From contig AP026134.1 in assembly GCA_030295235.1 (NCBI GenBank), positions 992,001 to 1,056,000 on the forward strand: 64,000 bases of DNA, written 5' to 3'. This document shows, one piece after another, positions 30,826-42,495 of this stretch. Made by a program: the position numbers and the translations under genes. Each line of letters starts with the position of its first letter. The first letter of the stretch is position 1. The stretch is from Fistulifera solaris. Lineage: Eukaryota; Bacillariophyta; Bacillariophyceae; Naviculales; Stauroneidaceae. The notes under the pieces were generated by a model. It saw nothing but the letters and a program-made list of their open reading frames with translations, made no database searches and had not been told where the DNA came from.

Positions 30826-33800
30826 TTGGAGCTTCCGGATATGATTGACAGCAATGGCCATTTGTGTACCGAGTCTTTAGATTTATCGTGTCCGCCGAAC
30901 GGGCATCCTAAGCCTTGGAACCTACTGGACGACTCTCTTCTGTTTTGCTATCCCACTGGGCATTTCTTTCCAGAGGGAGCTGCTAGTGAAAGTGAGACGA
31001 TGTTGCTTCGAGAGGGAGATAATAGTGTAGACAACTCTAAAGCCTACTTTGCACCGTACGCGAAGCTGCCCCGTCTATTTATGCCCTCCCTGCTTTGCAT
31101 CAAGTGCATGTCGCTGGAAAGCCTACCATGGCGGATCTGTTTCCGGTTATTTGGGATACTGGAGCCACAGTTGCTGTTACTTTCGACCGTGCTGACTTCA
31201 CGTCCTACACTCCGACTACTGGCGATAAAGTTTTGTCTGGCTTTGCTGCAGGTTCTTCGATTGCCGGCACGGGCACTCTTGAGTGGACTGTTACTCTGTC
31301 CAACGGCAAGGGCTTTACTTTTCGGATCCCTGGGCTACATGTGCCCGATGCCAATGTCCGACTCTTCAGCCCACAGTCCTACTGTCAATTGGTGAAGGCG
31401 CAACGTAACGACGAACCGCGTTTTTCAGGCGACTCGAGCCTCATTCATGTCGATCTGTTGGACGGCCACTTTCTTGATATTGTTTACTCTCCGGAAAACA
31501 ACTTGCCTACTCTGGAGATGTTCCGAAAACAATCTGTTGCTCTCAATGCTGCAAAGATTCGAAACTGTGTGACCGCTAGGCTGAGAATCAAAACTTGAGT
31601 GAAGCACAGAAATTTCTTCTTCGCTTACATTTCCGATTTGTTCACCGAAGCATGAAAAATATTCAAGCCTTGCTCAAAACCGGCGCTCTCGGAAAGTCTG
31701 CTGAAGTCAAAGCGGCGGCGCGTTGTGATATTCCCAAGTGCGCTGCTTGCATGTATGGAAAAGGAAAGCGCCAAGTCGACTGGAGCAAAATTGACCGTCG
31801 ATCGCCAATCCAAAGTTCTCTCGAAGGATATTTTAATTCCGGGCCAGAAGGTTTCAATGGATCACTTCTCTGTTTCAACGAGGGGACGTCTCTACTCTGG
31901 TTTCGGTGGTACCAAAGATGATGAGAAGTTCAAAGGCGGTGTGATTTTTGTCGATCATGCAAGTGGATTCGTGTAATGCGTCGTTCACGTTTTGAATTTT
32001 ACTGCTGGCGAGGCTTTGCCAGCCAAGTTGGAGTTCGAAAGTGCAATGGCTAATCACGGCATCACGGTGGTCCAATATCATACCGACAATGGCACGTTTA
32101 CGGCGCAGGAGTTCACAAAGCAAATTGATACGAACTACCAGTCGATGACTCTCAGTGGACCTGGTGCTCACCACCAAAATGCTGTTGCTGAGCGAGCGAT
32201 CGGAAGTATTATATCTCTTGCACGCACCACGATGCTACATGCTAAACTGCGTTGGCCGAAAGCGATTTCTTCGGATTTGTGGCCTCAGGCGATCGATTAT
32301 GTCGTTCAAAATTTCAACTACGGACCCGGGCGAAAATAATTCATCTCCGGCTGATATGATCTTCAGAACAACGACCGATCGAAAAGTGTTTGCTGATATG
32401 CATGTATGGGGATCACCCGCGTATATTTTGAACCCTCAATTGCAAGATGGGCACAAGATTCCAAAATTTGAACCTCGCTCGAGACGCTGGCGTTTTCTTG
32501 GGTTTGTCAAAGCGGCATGCATCGAATGTTCCTGTCGTTCTGAACCTAGAAACAAACCGGATTTCCGCGCAGTTCCATGTTGTTGTTGATGATTGGTTTG
32601 CCACTGTTTCGACTGTCGTTAATGAGGATGATTCTGTCGATCCGGAGACTTGGGCCGACATCTTCGCATCATCTCGCTTTCAGGTATTTTTCGATGAGGA
32701 TGATCCGATCGACTTGGATGATGAATGGTTGAGTCAAGATGAGTTGCATGTTCGAATTCAAGAGCGATCTCGCAAAATTCGAAGCGTCCAAGACACTGCT
32801 AGCCCTCCAGTTGATTTCGACAAAGTGCACCAGCGATTACGAACCGATGCCGAGCCTACAACTGAAAAGAGTTCAAACGAGCCTACATTGCAGAGGGAGC
32901 CAGAACAAAAGACAGTTACTACTCCTGTTAAATTATCTGAGCCTATTTCAAAGCCGGTTGAGCCGATTCCTGCTCCAAAGGTTGCTGTGGATGCCAAGCC
33001 TCCATCAAGTTCGCCGCGGAAGAAGACACCAGCTGTTCCTGCCGAACCTCGCCGATCCACTCGCGAGAGACGTGCTCCAAAGAGATTCAATGAATTTATT
33101 ACAAACGTTGCTTCGGTTGTTCTTGCTTCGATTCCTCGTAAACTTTCTCTTTTATTGCGTCGATTCATTCCGGCCTTGTTGCTTGTTGGGATTCGGAGAT
33201 CGGCGAGTTTGATTTGCGCGACCCTGTTGCTTTTGCGCTATGCAGCGTGCAAAGAAGCCAAAGAAAGGTTCCGATCCCGACTATCCAATGTATCATCAAG
33301 CAATGTCGTCTGCCGAATATCGAGAATGGCAAGAGGCGATGGTGAAAGAAATTCGAATGTTGGAGATGATGGGGACGTGGAAGAAAATTCAGCGAGCTTC
33401 AGTACCCGCGAATAAGCGTGATAAAATCCACTTGAGCGTTTAAACTAGCGTTCACCGGATGGGACACCCACGAAGTACAAGGCGAGGTTTTGTGTTCGTG
33501 GCGACATGGAGATAAAAGGAGTAGACTACTTGAGTCCTACTCTCCTGTCGTACAGTGGTCCACAGTTCGGTTGCTGTTAATTATGTCCATCGTCCACGGA
33601 ATGCATACCCGCCAAGTTGATTATGTCAATGCGTTTGCTCAAGCCCCTTTGCCACCTACTGAAGAGTGCTACATTGAGATGCCTCAAGGATTTCACGGCG
33701 ATGGCGAAGACACTGTTTTGATGCTCCAGAAGACGCTTTCACGGAAAGTCCGACAGTCCACTCCGATTCTTCAACTTGTTGAAGGACACTTTGGAGAAGC

Positions 33801-34993
33801 ATGGTTTCAAACAGTTGGTCGACATCGATGCTTGCCTGTTCGTGCACGAAAATTATTTGTTTGACTTATGTCGATGATTGCCTTTGGTTCAGTCTCGATG
33901 AAAAGTGCATGGATGACATGATTGACACTATTGACAAGGTTTTAACTTTAACTGTGGAGTCGAAAGATGTTTCCGGCGTTCTTGGGAATTCAGTTTACCC
34001 GTCGTGGAGATACTATCGAGTTGACCCAGAAAGGTCTCATTAAACGCGTCATCGAAGCCACCGACATGGCTGATTGTAATTCTTGCGACCGCCTGCTGAA
34101 AACAAGCCATTGGGAAAAGATTTGGCTGGTGCTGCGTTTGCCGAGTCTTGGAATTATGCTTCGGTTGTCGGAATGTTGCTCTACTTGTCGTCAAACTCTC
34201 GACCGGATATTGCATTTGCTGTCCACCAGTGCGCTCGCTTCACTCATTCGCCACGGCAAAGTCATGCTAAAGCAATCAAGAGAATAGTGCGTTATTTAAA
34301 AGGAACGGCCGATCGTGGTTTGGTGATGTGTCCGACGAAAGAGTTGAAAATTGATTGTTTTGTTGATGCCGACTTTGCCGGATTGTGGGGTGCGGAAGAT
34401 CCTGAAGATCCGATAAGTGTGAAGTCGCGTACTGGTTATATTTTGACGCTCGGCAATTGCCCCCTACTTTGGGTATCGAAGCTACAGTCTGAAATCTCTC
34501 TAAGTACGATGGAGAGTGAATATGTCGCATTGAGTACCGCCATGCGCGATGTTTTGCCGATGCGAAGACTTGTTACTGCTGTTGCTAAGGCTATTACTGG
34601 AGAAGACCAAGTCGAGAGCATTGCCCATTCGGATGTATTTGAAGACAACAATGGAGCTCACTCTTGCTACAATTCAGCGGATGACCCCTCGCTCGAAGCA
34701 CTATGGCACGAAATATCATTTCTTCCGACAACATGTTCAAAGTGGTGAATTGAAAATCAACAAGATTGACACTAAAGAACAGCTTCGCGGATATCATGAC
34801 GAAAGGATTGCCTAGGGAAACGTTTACCTATCTTCGAGACAAGTTAATGGGTTGGGTTGAAAGTGATCCCTCTTCGTCTGAGAGGGAGTGTCACGGAAAT
34901 GCGGATAGCGGGCAGACTACTAGGGACTCAGCCAATATGGCCGCACGACCTAATGCGAATTCCGATCCCCAAATCGGAAGCATCCGAATGTAA
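30826..34993 (+). pseudogene. Retrotransposon pol region (frame-broken)
   Basis: Modules in order: aspartic protease (VIWDTGATVAVTF, about 31150); pre-integrase H..H..C..C finger (CDIPKCAACMYGKG); and integrase (SMDHFSVSTRG, QYHTDNGTF, NAVAERAIG). Reverse transcriptase follows (YSPVVQWSTVRLLL, VDYVNAFAQAPL, catalytic YVDD at 33867-33878). RNase H has CFVDADFAGLW and SKLQSEISLSTMESEYVAL. The end reads NKIDTKEQL, ADIMTKGLPRETFTYLRDKL. At least eight frame changes separate these pieces. The last frame runs on through the polypurine tract about 35 codons into the 3' LTR. Confidence 0.85.
34881..34888 (+). other. Polypurine tract
   Basis: AGAGGGAG directly precedes the 3' LTR, the expected plus-strand primer position. 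Confidence 0.8.
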
Positions 34994-35339
34994 CCTCTTG
35001 GGCGAGGCCCAAGGGTCTTTGCACGATTTGGGTTGATCGTGAAGGCGTGAAAGGTTTGCAAGCAACGCGATACAAGAATGTTAGAGCCACATACGTGAGC
35101 TCAGAATTTCAAGATAAAACAAGACCTAGTCCGATGGCAGTGACATTCTCGGCGGAACCATCACCCAGTGAGATTCCACCTTGTTCATTTGTCGGATTTG
35201 TAAAGGCTTCATAATATTGTTGTTTGGAAAACTTTGACTGTTTATCGTCTTAGCTCTACCAGATACTTCCTCTTCTGTTGTTGCGAAACGTAGCGACTTG
35301 GTTGACAGAATTTCTGTTTCTGTCCGTCGATACGTGAGA
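34889..35339 (+). repeat. 3' LTR (451 bp)
   Basis: Same ends as the 5' LTR (TGTCACGG..CGTGAGA) and the same two hairpins. It lacks the AG dinucleotide present in the 5' copy. Confidence 0.95.
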
Positions 35340-35344
35340 AGCTT
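35340..35344. repeat. Right target-site duplication (AGCTT)
   Basis: Perfect match to 28235-28239. It fixes the outer boundaries of the element. Confidence 0.9.
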
Positions 35345-35445
35345 GACGTCATTTCATCGGTCCTGGGCAAATTTACTACTGATTGCGGCGCCCATGTCAT
35401 CGCGTTCTTGATGCCATTCACAGTCGTACTTCATTTTCCTTCAGA

Positions 35446-37991
35446 ATGAGCTTTTCTGGTTTACCTAAAATGAATTCTGCCTTTCGAGTCATTTTATCAT
35501 TGGTTCTTCTTTGCGGAGGATCACATGCCCTACACTCTCCTTTTTCCTATCTGCAAGGTGACAATGACAGCAGTGATGTGGGAAGTACTGCCAGCGATCT
35601 TGGTAACAAGGATGGGTCGCATCCATATCCATTTGTACAGGAACACACAACAAACAGAGTTGGTCTTGTCGATTGGGCGTATCTTCTCGGGAAAAGCTTA
35701 GCACATAAAATTCTAGCGGTTCTCATGCACAGGCCACCCGTCGGTGTGGTAGCTCTCGTACTCGGTACGAGACTATTATTCTCGGGTCGTTTGTTGCATC
35801 TACTGGAAGATGGAGAGTCCAAAGAAGAGACGGGTACCATCAAGAAATATCAAGAAGCATCGACAGGCTTACAGGTGCAATTAGATCCGGAGGATACGGA
35901 ATTTTGCAATTCGGCGGGGGGTCTGGTCGAAGAAGACGCATGCTTTGCTTGGCAGCACTCGAAGAAGTGCTGGAGAAAAGTAACCAACCTGATCCGCTCC
36001 TGCAAGCGACAGTAGATGCTCTCCGCATTAGTATCCGGCAACAGACTAGTTCTCGGATTGACATGACGCAACAATTGATTCAGTCCTTGGCGACGATTGA
36101 AGCACTCACAGGAAAAGGAAGCCTCCGGCTTGCAGTAGACAAATTTGCTACAGCGCAGCATGGCTTTGAGGGGGTCCAAGTTGACATTATTCTAATGGTC
36201 GCCATTCTTTCTATCGAAGCGCTAGCTTTGGATATGTTGATGCGCGCCGCTCGCGACCGGCTACTCAAGGCTACTTACCGTCTTTATAGAACTAAGAACA
36301 AGTGGGATCGACGTGTAAAAGCCATTCAGAAAAACAGATGGACGGACTGGTGGTTCAAGAAGACCAACAAAGGCGGTATCGAATCAGCAATACAACAACT
36401 GACGTTCACGAATGCTTCATTCCGAATAGAAGCAGACCGGTTGGGTCGATTGACGACTGCTATCGTTGAAAGGCCGCTGGTAGATTTGTATGAGGAGCTC
36501 ATCATAAAGATTTTGAAAGCGAGCGAAAAGAAGTCGGGTGTAACTACTAATTCCTTCGATGCACGAAATGGGGGGAAAATGGACAATACGATAGGCACTC
36601 TAGCTAGAAAAAGCATAGTTGCCATTCAGTCAACGTTTCGGCACGAACCGAAACCAGTGCACAAAGGTCAGAGTGGTTTTGAAACTGATTCCGAAATCGA
36701 TGGCTTATCGGCCGCTGCCTCTCTCCAAGAAGTGTACGCGGACGGTATCTGGCTCCGGGAGGCCGAACGATGGGTGGAAACTTCGAGAGGAACATTGTAC
36801 GACAGTGTCGTTGGCGTTTTACAAAGTAGCAGCTCGAAATCGGGTACCACAGATTTATCCCGTGAAACAGTTCTCACAGAACAAGCGTTTGTTTCGATTG
36901 CTGATTCTTGGCGAAGACAAGAACAAAAGAGCGATATCAGTCGGCTAAAGATCGAATGGGAAACTGTTTGTGAATATGTCGACTCTCTGGCGAGCTTTCA
37001 GCGAGTGGGTGCCCTTCATCCTATCGGATCAAAGATATGTTGAAAGACTGGTGGTGGTACTCGAAGAAGTCTCTGGACTTTTTAGGGATTCCATCATACT
37101 TGCTGTCACTGCTGCTGGCGAACAACGTACACGTTCGTTTGAAACCTTATTGGCCAGAATTTCGGCGGCAAACTCTTCAGCTTGCTCATACCGTGTACGG
37201 AATATTTATTATCCGCGTCTGGATCCCTTTGAAAGGTATCATAGATGATGTAATGAATCGCAGCGAAGGAATGATGGCGGCATTCAGCCTGAAAGATGAA
37301 GAGATAACGTTGGATCACATGCTACAAGACATTGGTTGCGGAGATGGGACTCCTGCTGCTCGGACTTTAGCACTTCATGCTGCAACCGAGAAGTACGAGC
37401 GCAGCTTTGAAGATGGGTCAATGCTATGGAACTTTGCATCAGGGAAGATGGTCCGTCTCTTACTTGTTCAAGTGCAACAGCTCAAAGTTGGAATGTTATC
37501 TGCGTTGGATACAATTGACGTCCTCATCCAAGGGAACCGGATTCACTTTCAAATTCTGGCCGCAATCCCAGCAGTGTGGGCGTTCACGTACGGTACCAGG
37601 CTTTTTGTGAGGGGGGCTGTACAATGTACGAGCAAAAGATCTGAGACCGGTGACTGCGGTTCACGCAGATATGGCCTTGATTATAGACAAGATGGAAATG
37701 CTTCTTTTACGAGCAGCATCGGATGTCGATTCGACCTCGCTGACGGATGCAGAAATTGGTGAATTTACACTTCATATGTACCGATATCTGGTTTTGCTCG
37801 ACTACGGAAGGCCGACGTTTTCCCCATTAGTGTGCGATCAAATCCACCATATGCTTCAGCAGCTTCTTGTGTGGCTTATTCAAAAAAGATCAACGATTAC
37901 TGACCAAGTGACGAAGCCAAGTGTCGGATGGGAATTTAAGGCGTTACAATTTATTCAGACGAGGCACCAGGGACTTTCTAAGAAGCTATAG
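35446..37991 (+). CDS. NCA2/DGS1-like membrane protein (three frame breaks)
   Basis: Restoring bases at 35916-35921 (G6, one missing) and about 37026 (one missing) and removing one at 37611-37616 (G6, one extra) yields 848 residues. The C-terminal half is the NCA2 domain: LKDWWWYSKKSLDFLGIP, SGKMVRLLLVQVQQLKVGML, LDTIDVLIQGNRIHFQILAA, then LRPVTAVHADMALIIDKMEM. Yeast NCA2 affects mitochondrial ATP synthase mRNA, and the Arabidopsis relative DGS1 sits in the mitochondrial outer membrane. This protein opens with a signal-peptide-like stretch (SAFRVILSLVLLCGGSHA then LHSPF), which is unexpected and might indicate another organelle. An alternative start is the ATG at 35470. It lies just right of the retrotransposon. 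Confidence 0.78.
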
Positions 37992-38049
37992 GACATGTGA
38001 TGCGATTTCGTCAGACCATTGTAACTCTATTTTGAACAAAACGATAGTT

Positions 38050-38691
38050 TTAGAGGTCTGGATCGACGTTAATGCCTAAGGAAAATGATGCGGGCGCGAA
38101 CTGGAAGAAATTAGAAGTTGGTGTACAGTTGGGAGTAGTGGTTGGCAGCCGATCAGACGGACTGGACTCATCATCCAGAACAGCCCATGGGTTACTCGTC
38201 TGAATCACTTCTTCAGGGGACCACGCCGGTGGCGTCTCTGGTCGAAGTAAAGCACTTCCTAGAGAATTCATCGTTCGCGTCTCACCAATCCCCTCTAGTT
38301 TCTGGACTTTCGAAACAACTTCTTGTACAAGTTGTGATGTTGTTTTTTCTGAATCTTTAACTGCGAATGTGGCGGGCTGTGCTGTCAGGTCGAGTAACTT
38401 TTTTGCTGATGTCGTTGGTTTGCCTTTGTTCCGTCGCGATTGCCTAGTACCTTTCTTGTTTCGCTTCCATTCAACTGTCATTTCACGCTCAACTAAAGAA
38501 GCTTGTAGTCTCTTGAATTCCTTCTGTTCATCGTCGACCTTTTTTGCTTTGGGATTAATAGCGGTTTTGACAGCTTGTACTGTAAAATTCTTGCCAGCAT
38601 TACCTATTTTTCCGTTTGTGTTTCTCGATAGAACTTTTGTGGCCGATTTGGCTTGTTTTTTCTTAGCTATTGTCGACTTACGTTTGCCCAT
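38050..38691 (-). CDS. Basic, probably nuclear/nucleolar protein
   Basis: An intact 213-residue frame starts MGKRKSTIAKKKQAKSATKV. The first half is very rich in lysine and arginine, with predicted helix (DEQKEFKRLQASLVEREMTV) and a second basic cluster (KGTRQSRRNKGK). The second half is acidic/proline-serine rich and contains TSNPWAVLDDE. The composition suggests a nucleolar or ribosome-assembly protein, but I recognise no family and the role is inference. It is convergent with the NCA2-like gene, 58 bp apart. Confidence 0.6.
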   Translation of the reverse strand: MGKRKSTIAKKKQAKSATKVLSRNTNGKIGNAGKNFTVQAVKTAINPKAKKVDDEQKEFKRLQASLVEREMTVEWKRNKKGTRQSRRNKGKPTTSAKKLLDLTAQPATFAVKDSEKTTSQLVQEVVSKVQKLEGIGETRTMNSLGSALLRPETPPAWSPEEVIQTSNPWAVLDDESSPSDRLPTTTPNCTPTSNFFQFAPASFSLGINVDPDL

Positions 38692-39092
38692 TGCTTAACC
38701 ATGAAAGCAAAAGCGATAAATACAATACGGGCAGATGTAGCGTTGTTACTATAAGGCGATGATACTTGTAATTATTCGGCTTTCTTCGATCACTTACTTA
38801 CGAAAGAAAAAAGTGGCGCTGGGCGTTTTCGTTCATGGCTGACAACTTTGCGGTCGGTCCTTCCCTCCAGTCGGTATTCACTGCGACACTCACGTACAGA
38901 CATAAACTAAGGAGACACGGGAACGCACCTCTGCTTGGTACATTTCTCTACGGGGGTCTACGTGAAAGTACACAATTTCCCTCACCTTCCAAGCTTCACC
39001 TTCAACAAAGTGAAAAATTCTAAATTCTACTTTATTACTCTCCTAAAGGCTAGCAAAATAGAACCTATATGCGTCGACACGAACTTTTCCGT
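38692..39092. other. Intergenic region, no recognisable gene
   Basis: About 400 bp between two minus-strand genes. Short plus-strand frames (38835-39330) show no protein features. Confidence 0.5.
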
Positions 39093-39984
39093 CTACTTAA
39101 CTGCGATTGCTTTGATGGTCTGTTTTAAGAATGCTACATCTCCGGGCTGTAAACGAATCGTTCGATCTGTCAAGATTCCTGGTTCAACGCAAACGAACTC
39201 TTCATGCGCACCATCGTGCATGTCCGACATTGCTTGCGCCTTCTCCTTTCCTGGATTCCACACAACACAAGATATAGCGTTTGAACCTTCGGCCGTGATA
39301 TATAATTTTCGTTGCGGCGTCACCAATTGAACGTGTGCACCAGTCTTTTCCTCAGAAGGATGGTAAACACGGTCAGTCTCGCCGCTTATGACTACAGGTT
39401 CACCCACGGGCTGTACGTAGCCGCTCTCTTGTGTCACTTTATCGACAATGGAATAACGGTCCAGTCCTTCGATAAAAGTTCGTGAATTATCGTGGGCAGC
39501 CTTCTCGGAAACTGTAAAGTAGCTATGAAGGAGTGCTTCCATGTCGAACACCGCCTTGCCCGTGTTTTGAGCTGTTAAAGTGGTGACGAGATGATCTGTA
39601 CCGAGACTGACGTCGTATTTGAGTAACACATCGATTCCATTCTTAACGACTTCCTCGATACTCCAAGGATTGTGTTCCCCTCGCCCTGCCGTAACATCAG
39701 CGAGACGTAAAGTGTATGATGCAGTGGTCTCCGTGCTCTCAATAAGTTCCCAATGGTTCACACGAGCGAATCCCGTGCTGCGGCATAGTGGATGGAGCCG
39801 TGGAAGGACCGAAGACAGGAAAGACGAGAGGGATGCCTCCTCGAATAGCTTTGCTTCCGTCCAGTATTGCATCGTTCGATAAAAACAAGTGCTCTTGGTC
39901 CGTTGCAAAAGAAATTACTGTGGCGCCGAAGGAGTGAATTTTGCAAGAGGATCCGGACGAATGTCGAAGTGTTGTAATTGTCAT
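39093..39984 (-). CDS. Hexose-phosphate mutarotase-like protein (YeaD/aldose 1-epimerase family), one frame break
   Basis: Removing one base from the C3 run at 39772-39774 joins two frames into a 296-residue protein. It should interconvert alpha and beta anomers of glucose 6-phosphate or a similar sugar. Family landmarks: FGATVISF, RGGIPLVFPVFG, PQHGFARVNHWELI (restored across the break), ALLHSYFTV, ERYSI-like GLDRYSIVDK, VVWNPGKEKA and EEFVCVEPGIL with the catalytic glutamate region near the end. The start is the ATG at 39984 (MTITTLRHSS). No targeting peptide is visible, suggesting the cytosol. Confidence 0.85.
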
Positions 39985-40436
39985 GTTTGTAGTAAAAGAA
40001 TTCAAGGGTACCGAATTTGCTGTTGATTAGTCGAAATACTATTCAAACAGATTAAAGCAATACGTAGACAATGCTTAAAATAAGCATTAGTTTGTAAGTT
40101 TGCGATGTAGCTATTGTGCATGCTTTGATGCCTTTTATCATCATACCAGGTAACGTTGTTGCAGACGGAAATTCTACAGAAATCTGAACACGCATTGTAA
40201 AACTGACGGAAATTCTGTCAGATTGAATGTATCACCGTCGTGTTCATTGCCGTATCTCGTCACTCCTCTCACTTCGCAGTCTTCACCGTTCGACTTCATT
40301 CGACAAAGTTCCGCACGGCATTACAATTTGAGACTACCAGTTTTATTTTCAAAAAGTCCTACCAGTATCCGATCTTTCTTTGTCAAAAGGTTTGCATTAA
40401 AGCGATCGGTCAGTCGACGCATTTCATTTCGCAGAC
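39985..40436. other. Divergent intergenic region
   Basis: The 452 bp separate the mutarotase-like and PUB-UBX genes. No gene is recognised; presumably both promoters are here. Confidence 0.5.
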
Positions 40437-41794
40437 ATGACGGAACACAACGAACAAGACGGTACCGGTACCGTTAGCGGACTGGAAGAAGCAATCGGGC
40501 TCATTTTCGCGAATAGTTTTGATGCCGAAAGTAAAGTCTGTCTCATCACGCTCATGAAAATCATCGATAATATACTTCAAAAGCCGGGCGATTCCAAAGT
40601 AAGAACAATCCGGTTGCAGAATGCTGCGTTTGCAAGCAAAGTGGGCTCGCGAAAAGGAGGCATAGAGTTTCTTTTGGCTTGTGGATTCGAACGGTCGCTA
40701 GCGCCAGCACCTCTTCTTGCTAATATTAAATCAGGGGAAGAACAGCTTGTGCTCAAAGATGATCGCCAATCGCGCTTACTAGCTGCTCGGCGTATACTTA
40801 CAGTTCGGGCTGTACAAGACTTGGGAATGAAAGCAGAAGAGTTGCCCGAATATCGAGAACCGCCGGTGATCAGTCTTAACAGCGGCGCTCCTTCTGCGGC
40901 AGAATTCAATCCGTACGTCGGTCATCGCTTCGACGCCCAATCAATGGCTGTTGGTGCTAATTTAGGACCCGATCAAAACTATGTATCGAAAACAGACTCA
41001 GAGCTACAGAAGCTACTGGAAAAACAAGCCAAGTTGGAGGCTCAACGACAAAAGATCAATCCTGAATGGCGTGCGTTTCGGCCAGACGAGTCCGTAAATA
41101 TTTCAGCTTCAGCTTCAGCTTCATCACCTGCAGAAATAGGTCCGTCGTCGAACATTTTAGGACCGTCAGATTCATCCCTTCTAGCGGAACGAATGAAGAA
41201 GCAACAGCAAGACAGATTGCAGAGAGAACAAGGGGGTTTTACGACAAAAGCGATGCGAGACTTGGAGAAATTGAAAAAAGAGAAAGTGTATAGTCATGTT
41301 ACCTTGACGGTGCAATTTCCTGATGGATACAAACTAGTGGGAAAGTTCGTTCCTTCCGACAAAATAAAGCTGGTTCTGGGATCTATACAACAGCAGTGCT
41401 TGACGATTCAAAATGATTTTGATTTATACATTACACCGCCTCGTCGTCTCCTTTTGCCAGCCCGGACATTGAAGCAAGAGGATCTTGTTCCAGCAGCAAA
41501 AGTGTCTGTTAGCTGGAAACAAAGTCCTCCGCAAGCGCCTTATCTCGATGAAAGTCTTTTTGAGGTATTAAAACCTATTTCTTTCCCCGAGTCGAAATCG
41601 ATCATAGATGAATCTAAAACTAAAAGTGCTGGATCGTTGAGCGATCAAGGCGCTGCAAAATCAACCAAAAGTGCCGCTGATCGAGAGAGCGCTTTGCTGA
41701 GTAAAATGATGGGGGTGCAAAGTCTATTCTCGGAAGTGGCACGAAGAAGGATCCTTCATCAACGAGCAAGAAACCGAAGTGGTTCAAATCATAG
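40437..41794 (+). CDS. PUB and UBX domain protein (CDC48/p97 cofactor), one frame break
   Basis: The N-terminal PUB domain (about residues 14-100; EEAIGLIFANSFDAESKVCL, KIIDNILQKPGD, KVGSRKGGIEFLLACGFE) binds the CDC48/p97 C-terminus. A coiled, charged centre (LQKLLEKQAKLEAQRQKI) follows. The C-terminal UBX domain (about 280-365; VTLTVQFPDGYKLVGKFVPS, DFDLYITPPRRLL, LVPAAKVSVSWK) binds its N-domain. This order resembles UBXN6/UBXD1. One G is missing from the G5 run at 41711-41715. With it the protein ends in KKPKWFKS at 41794 (452 residues), as in UBX proteins. Without it the frame runs into an unnatural arginine-rich tail to 41858. Confidence 0.87.
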
Positions 41795-42495
41795 AAAACC
41801 GTTTATACTTTTACTCCGATCGACTTCGGCGCGTCGACCGCTTGTACTTGTAGACTAATGCAGTCGCTCATCGTCCTAGGTCGTTTAGAAATTAGCAGCG
41901 GAAAGGAAACCCTTTGCGACACTCGTTGTTAGAGTCAAGTTGGGCAAATGATGCTAATAGTAACCACTTGCATGCAACACTTTGGCCTATACTCGATATG
42001 AAAGACAAGCTTTATAAAAATTTATCAAAAACAACAAAGATGTGCGTTGCAAATAAACGATGATGATTTGCTTGCAGCAAGGTATTGTTGATACAACAAC
42101 TTTCTCGCGGTACCAGGTACGGTACCGTTCCTGGTACCCGGTACAAGTACCAAAGGATATACTCCTTTGCAAGTACCGTGGCAATTTCGCATTCCGCTCT
42201 ACAAAGTACGTAGAAATAAACACGCTAGGCTAAACGGTACTCGCTGCTTAGTGTATTTTGTGACCCTGAGACAATATCACGGATCTCTTAAAAATTCGGT
42301 GTCGTTCCGTGAAAAAATAAGTTTTGGTTGTCAATGTGGAAGGATGTTTTTACCACCCACGCCATTTCATGCAAATCAATCGATGTTTTATTGCATTCAA
42401 ATAGAAACCATCGCACAAAGATAGTTAGAAACTTCGTTTTAATCCGAACAAAGATTCATCGGCTTGAGAGATTGTTTCGCAACGAAAAGTGCTCT
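41795..42495. other. Intergenic region with GGTACC cluster
   Basis: About 700 bp upstream of the MER3-like gene, AT-rich, with a long palindromic cluster at 42109-42179. An open frame extends upstream of the MER3 ATG but lacks protein-like character. Confidence 0.5.
42109..42179. repeat. GGTACC palindromic cluster
   Basis: CGGTACCAGGTACGGTACCG is followed by CCTGGTACCCGGTACAAGTA and a shorter unit. They overlap as palindromes over about 70 bp upstream of the MER3-like gene. Confidence 0.7.

Larger units (their letters stand above)
28240..35339 (+). mobile_element. Ty1/copia LTR retrotransposon (diatom CoDi-like)
   Basis: A 7.1-kb element with 453- and 451-bp LTRs, a primer site, a polypurine tract and gag-pol modules in the order Gag, protease, integrase, reverse transcriptase, RNase H. 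Integrase before reverse transcriptase defines the copia/Pseudoviridae lineage. The LTRs are identical except for one 2-base AG difference (LTR1 GGCAGAGTGAC, LTR2 GGCAGTGAC), indicating a recent insertion. The coding region nevertheless changes frame about ten times. Other genes in this window show homopolymer frame breaks, so at least some of these may be sequence errors. The element sits between the P2 5' flank and the NCA2-like gene. Which named CoDi lineage it belongs to cannot be told by eye. Confidence 0.95.
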
